64,000 nucleotides of DNA from Mallotus nudiflorus (Eukaryota > Streptophyta > Magnoliopsida > Malpighiales > Euphorbiaceae), in the NCBI GenBank assembly GCA_947683625.1, contig CANTUR010000126.1, positions 2,046,001 through 2,110,000 of the forward strand, read 5' to 3'. The translations under genes were made by a program, and so were the position numbers. Positions 61,603 through 64,000 of the stretch are shown piece after piece; position 1 is the first letter of the stretch; each line of letters starts with the position of its first letter. The notes under the pieces are model-generated. The model saw only the letters and a list, made by a program, of their open reading frames with translations, had not been told where the DNA came from and did no database searches.

Positions 61603-63861
61603 TTCACGTAAATAATTTATTATTAATTATTTTAAATATATTTTCAGACTTGCATGAACTCATACGTATTTTTAAAATACTACACACCGTGTATATGTGT
61701 ACCTATTTATTTAATTAGGGTTTAGTATATTACCCTAATATTTTATTAATTAATTATTTGTTTATTTGTTATTTAATTATTTTTAATTAATATTAAATTT
61801 TAAAATATTAAATATTAAGTGTGTGGGTGTGATTTTTTTTCAAATATTTTATTAAAATTATTTTTTATTATTTATTTTTTTTCTTTTCTTTTTCTTTTTC
61901 TTTTCTTTTTCTTTCATTTTCTTCTTCTTTTCTTTTCTTCTTCCCTTCTCTTCTTCCTTCCCGTGCCCGATCACCAACCACCATTGCAACTGCCGTTCCC
62001 CTACCGTTGGTGTGCCGCTAGCAGCTCCACCTTCCCCAGCCAGCTGCTCCGTCGCCCCAAGCTCCTTCCCCGGCACCGGTTAACCCCATTTTCCCCATTT
62101 TGGCTGAAACTTCCTCTCCTCGCCGTCGACCATGATTTCGGCCACCGCCAGTCTCTTTCTTCTCCTTGAGCTCTAGTGAGTGTGATTCTAGCTTTGGTTT
62201 GAGCTTAAATGGTCTTGATTTGCTTAGGTTTTGAATTTTCCATTTCGGCCACATTAGGGTTTTTTATTTTTTTGAGCTTCAAATTGATTGATTCATGAAA
62301 ACTCCCTTCACAAATATTGTTCCTAGTAGCTTAATCTACATGTATGAATTTTTGTGGAATTTTTTGAGATTATTTGGATTTTTGGGTATTTTTGAATATT
62401 TTAATATTATTTTCTAATTTTCGAAAATTAGTTAAATAAATTATGAAATTGTGTTTTATGATAAATATAGGTGTTGAAATGAATTGTAGGAATTTATTTG
62501 GAATTTTTATGAATTTCTATGTATTTATTTTGAATTATTGAAGTTTCTGTAATTTTGGGAAATTAGGTTAAATATGTTTTTATTTGAAATTAATTGGTAA
62601 ATTGAGTTTAATTATTGATATTATTGATAAATATGTTGAGAAAATTAATTTTGGATAATTATACTATTTTTGGTGAATTTTTTAATGAATTTTAGTATAT
62701 TTATATATATAGGGGTATTTTGGTAATTTTACCCTAAATTGGCTAAAAAAATAATAATTTAATTGGTTTTAATAGTTATTTAAGGTATAAAAATGATTTC
62801 TACAAATTATTTAGTATTTTTAACTAATTAAAACTATTTTTCGGGAATTATTTTCAATTATATATATAATATACGGTTTTACTAATAAAATGAGTTTTTA
62901 TCGGTTTTTACAGTATTTTAAGGTTTATTATGTAATTTCTACGTATAAAATGTATTTTTATTTTATAAGGGTATTTTTGGTATTTTTATAATTGTTCTGT
63001 GTTTGTGGACCCCGATCGGTAGACTGTAGTTTGGTGTCCGACCGAGGGGTTTTGGGTGTGTTTTGTGTTTTGTGTTTGAATTTCAAAGTGTGTTTCTTTG
63101 CAAGGTCGGCTCTACTCTTTGAGTAGAGAGATGTCCGTTTTACAGGGGAGGTTCTGCCAAATTTTTGGTAGAATTCTCGTAAAACGTGATATCCGGTCGA
63201 ACCCTAATCTCAATTCTGTGTTTAATATTCTAGATCGAGTTCTAGGATTTTCTGTTAGGGTTATTCTGATTTCTGTCGTTATTGTTTGTGTAGTTGCGCC
63301 GAGACTGAGGCCTAGTGGACCAGGCCCGTCGGACCCATCTCGTGGAGCGCACTAAGTGTGAGTTACTATATTATATATATATATATGCTTAGGATGCATG
63401 ATTTAGAAATGCATGTTTTATTTTGATTAAATATGCATAAATAATTTGATTATTACTTAAGTTTATATTTAGTTTATTTTTGGTATATATTAAATTATAT
63501 GCATGTTTTATGAATAAATTATATTTAAAATGTTTTAAATATATTTCTAATTTAAATTGTAATTTAATTGGATTTATTTGACGTATATATACTCGAAATA
63601 TACCTGGTTTACTTTTGGTATATTTCCAGTATATATATATGGTTTATATTGTTATGTTATTTAAATTCATGCATCATGTATTTGTGAATGAATGTTTTAT
63701 ATTATTAATGAAGGATATCAATAGAGCGTGCTACCTAGTGGGCAGCACTAGGACCGAGTACGTACCGGTACGCCTATAGTATTTAGGCTATATTACTAAC
63801 CATTTGTGGATATTGATGGAATATGATTATTTAATGTGTGAGATATGGTTTGGAGGTGTGA

Positions 63862-63956
63862 TTGCTGGAGCTCGGTTGACCAAGTGTCTCGGGGCTAATC
63901 ACATTGGCAGTCAGACTGCTGGAGCTCGGTTGACTTAGTGTCTCGGGGCCAGTTTA
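63862..63956 (+). repeat. Direct duplication of a roughly 50-bp CTGGAGCTCGGTTGAC block
   Basis: GCTGGAGCTCGGTTGAC, then AGTGTCTCGGGGC, appears at about 63,865 and again about 54 bp later. This is a GC-rich island in AT-rich DNA. Confidence 0.85.
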
Positions 63957-64000
63957 CTGTCTAAATGGAATAAGTGAATATTTTGGATTAAGTGAGCCTG

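Larger units (their letters stand above)
61430..64000 (+). mobile_element. Probable long LTR and leader of a gypsy-type element, cut by the window end
   Basis: The character changes sharply: an AT-rich upstream part; a CT-rich tract (61,868-61,965); a C-rich leader-like block (61,966-62,175) that ends GAGCTCTAGTGAGTG; then AT-rich DNA; and GC-richer segments near 63,005-63,360 and 63,720-63,960 with short duplications. Long LTRs of plant chromoviruses often look like this. No matching second LTR lies in the window, so neither end can be fixed. Open frames across the C-rich block on both strands are low-complexity and not called as genes. Confidence 0.4.

Noticed and set aside
61819..62254. 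116-, 72- and 78-residue open frames on both strands
   Set aside because: Poly-Phe/Leu and poly-Lys/Glu low-complexity translations of a CT-rich tract; no domain, and they fit an LTR leader better.

Overview
This window is a gene-poor, AT-rich stretch of a plant nuclear genome, most probably a eudicot. The evidence is the mix of Athila-type and chromovirus Ty3/gypsy elements, several Ty1/copia elements primed by initiator tRNA-Met, Tourist- and Mutator-type MITEs, an At2g35280-type F-box family, a FAR1-related (FRS) gene and an EPF-like secreted peptide gene with a GT-AG intron. The species cannot be fixed from sequence alone. Most open frames here are relics of retrotransposons. Only one host gene looks intact.

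Layout, left to right. 0-8.4 kb: AT-rich intergenic DNA with a Tourist-like MITE (978-1583, TTA target duplication) and three degenerate copies of an F-box gene, all on the minus strand. The last two lie on a tandem duplication of about 1.67 kb. 8.4-10.2 kb: degenerate repeated non-coding DNA, then the 3' end of an FRS gene (minus strand). 10,300-30,810: an old Athila-like gypsy element (plus strand, LTR 1344 bp) that splits the FRS gene. Its 3' LTR is itself split by a younger Ty1/copia element (20,794-29,902, minus strand, LTRs 1543/1544 bp, perfect GATAG duplication). 30,816-33,117: the rest of the FRS pseudogene. 36,507-36,848: a two-exon gene for an EPIDERMAL PATTERNING FACTOR-like peptide (minus strand), with a TATA box. 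A 1.04-kb Mutator-type MITE sits immediately upstream (36,983-38,021). 38,632-43,804: a complete but mutated Ty1/copia element (LTR 367 bp, ATATT duplication). 44,401-56,257: a degenerate Tekay/Del-like gypsy element with LTRs of about 2.85 kb and a chromodomain-like tail. 56.57-60.87 kb: a 5'-truncated Ty1/copia relic on the minus strand. Both this relic and the Tekay-like pol carry a 1.1-1.3-kb TG...CA element of one family, which looks like solo LTRs. 61.4-64 kb: a probable LTR and leader of another gypsy element that runs off the window.

How it fits together: the window records layered insertions. FRS gene, then Athila, then copia gives three levels. Tekay-like and copia pol genes, then solo LTRs of a third family, gives two. 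The tandem F-box copies decayed in place. The EPF-like gene remains apparently intact, with a mobile element about 45 bp from its TATA box. That gene and the MITE beside it are the most biologically interesting items.
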